A DNA stretch of 64,000 bases from Diplonema japonicum. Taxonomy: Eukaryota > Euglenozoa > Diplonemea > Diplonemida > Diplonemidae. Location of the stretch: NCBI GenBank assembly GCA_964019335.1, contig OZ025709.1, forward strand, positions 62,001-126,000, written 5' to 3'. A model generated the notes under the pieces. The model saw only the letters and a program-made list of their open reading frames with translations. It made no database searches and was not told where the DNA came from. Shown here piece after piece: positions 62,996 through 64,000 of the stretch (within the stretch, counting starts at the first letter, position 1; every line of letters begins with the position of its first letter). The position numbers were made by a program, and so were the translations under genes.

Positions 62996-63553
62996 TCAGG
63001 TTTCTAAAAAAAAAGCTGGTATTTGCTGTAAGGGGTATTTCCTTCCCTCCCAGTGGAGCATGGGCGGCTCCCCATCGTCTTCCCAAATGTTTTCCAACCC
63101 CAGCTGCAGGGCAAGGTGGCAGGATATCAAGCCCATAGTTCCTATCTTTGCCGGGTAGTAAACGCGGCCTGCAGAACAGACAGACAACTTCTCTGGCTCA
63201 AAGAGAGCTCGGAGACCCCCACCACCATAGGTGAGGTAATGTTTCCCTGCGGAGTCCTTAGTCAGTTCTGTGTAAGTGATAGGTCGGTCGGAAGGGAGCA
63301 GGAAGTTCAGCTCCCCTTTGCACTTCGAGACCCAAGGGAACTCTGGGTGGAGTCCGGTCTTGTTCTCTCTGACCATCCCGAAGAAAAAATCAAGGAACTT
63401 CTCACCCCGCATGTGTGCGGGTCCCCTAGGCGGTTCCTTCCCCCCTAAAATGTCCTCTTTTCTGATAAGGTGGTACAGGTTGCCGTGGTCATTAGAGTAG
63501 TAGAAATACTCTCTTGGACCCTGGGCAGCCAACGTTCTAAAGTGTCGTAACAT
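62996..63553 (-). CDS. UPF0598 family protein (C8orf82-like), probably mitochondrial
   Basis: An uninterrupted 185-residue protein. REYFYYSNDHGNLYHL, FLDFFFGMVRENKTGLHPEF, ELNFLLPSDRPITYTEL, LTYGGGGLRALFEPEKLSV and GRVYYPAKIGTMGLISCHLA follow the conserved order of human C8orf82 (REYFYYVDHQGQLF and so on). The first 12 residues (MLRHFRTLAAQG) could be a short mitochondrial presequence, in line with mitochondrial localisation reported for the family. Biochemical function is unknown. The ATG abuts about 22 A on the sense strand. The stop is TGA followed by C, the one ordinary TGA-C terminator I found in the window. Confidence 0.88.
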   Translation of the reverse strand: MLRHFRTLAAQGPREYFYYSNDHGNLYHLIRKEDILGGKEPPRGPAHMRGEKFLDFFFGMVRENKTGLHPEFPWVSKCKGELNFLLPSDRPITYTELTKDSAGKHYLTYGGGGLRALFEPEKLSVCSAGRVYYPAKIGTMGLISCHLALQLGLENIWEDDGEPPMLHWEGRKYPLQQIPAFFLET

Positions 63554-63757
63554 TTTTTTTTTTTTTTTTTTCTTAAAAAAAACCTTCTTCTCAAAAAAAA
63601 AAAAGTTTCAAATGCGGGTGGAAAAAAAAAAAAAAAAAAGTTAAAACCGTAAACACAGCCAGGGAGGGGGGGTGCATTTTTTTTTTTTTTTTTCCTTCTT
63701 TTCTTCTTATCTCACTTTTTCTTTTTTCCCTCTCCCAATTCTTTTATTTTACTACAG

Positions 63758-63795
<38 letters not shown>

Positions 63796-64000
63796 TAGGC
63801 GCCGTGTTCGTATATTCTCAAAAGCTGGCTGTACCAAGTGCATTGAGCGCGTGCAGTCTTGATAACTGGTGTGTGTGAAAAATGTGTTCCTACACCAAAA
63901 TAGGAGAGGGATGTAATTGGGGAGGGGGGAGAGCGGGGAGTGGGGTTTTCACTCAATTTCTTTTTTTTTTTTTTTTTTTTTTTTGAAAAAAGAAAAAGTG
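63554..64000. other. Terminal spacer, A/T homopolymers
   Basis: Contains several 17-36-nt T or A runs and about 120 bp of complex sequence (63797-63950) without a recognisable gene. Confidence 0.6.

Overview
This is eukaryotic nuclear DNA, almost certainly from a protist. The window encodes alpha- and beta-tubulin, an ESCRT-III subunit, an SR-protein kinase, PP2C, a sacsin-like chaperone, PH, C2 and SAM proteins, and short GT-AG introns. I recognise 28 protein genes and all 28 lie on the minus strand. Spacers are packed with long A/T homopolymers and some G runs. Introns are rare and tiny (35-79 nt), usually starting GTATG or GTACG, and most carry a long A-tract on the sense strand. Several genes have a templated poly(A) run touching the start codon. 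One-strand gene order recalls dinoflagellates, perkinsids, chromerids or euglenozoans, but the sequence does not place the organism and I do not name a species.

Layout, left to right (every gene is read right to left). 1-9 kb: a secreted kelch protein cut by the window edge, VPS2/CHMP2, a small secreted protein, an ankyrin protein and a PP2C-PDZ fusion; MITE-like inverted-repeat elements sit at 2-4 kb. 10-16.5 kb: a CaMKK-like kinase, an OB-fold-like protein and a sacsin-like ATPase whose frame is broken three times, each time at TGA-C. 17-29.3 kb: a birth-and-death array of LVIVD-repeat surface proteins (two type A, two type B, one deleted remnant) with duplicated spacers and a SINE-like repeat. 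29.6-39 kb: a divergent beta-tubulin, a C2-SAM scaffold, a degenerate kinesin-like protein, a PPR-like protein and a G-patch protein. 39-49 kb: a PH-domain protein, a Q-rich protein and a three-member family with a PH/TH1-like domain, one member truncated. 49-58 kb: alpha-tubulin, a secreted berberine-bridge-type flavoprotein, and a 1143-residue membrane protein built of tandem superoxide-reductase domains. 59-64 kb: a multi-pass membrane protein spliced in frame to an SRPK kinase, a CDPF1-like protein and a UPF0598 (C8orf82-like) protein.

Functionally the window mixes housekeeping genes with cell-surface genes (kelch, LVIVD array, flavoprotein, SOR array). The strongest candidates for something undescribed are the tandem superoxide-reductase protein, the three TGA-C breaks in the sacsin-like gene, the membrane-SRPK fusion, the poly(A) leaders and poly(A) introns, and the Cys-rich, non-acidic tail of the beta-tubulin.
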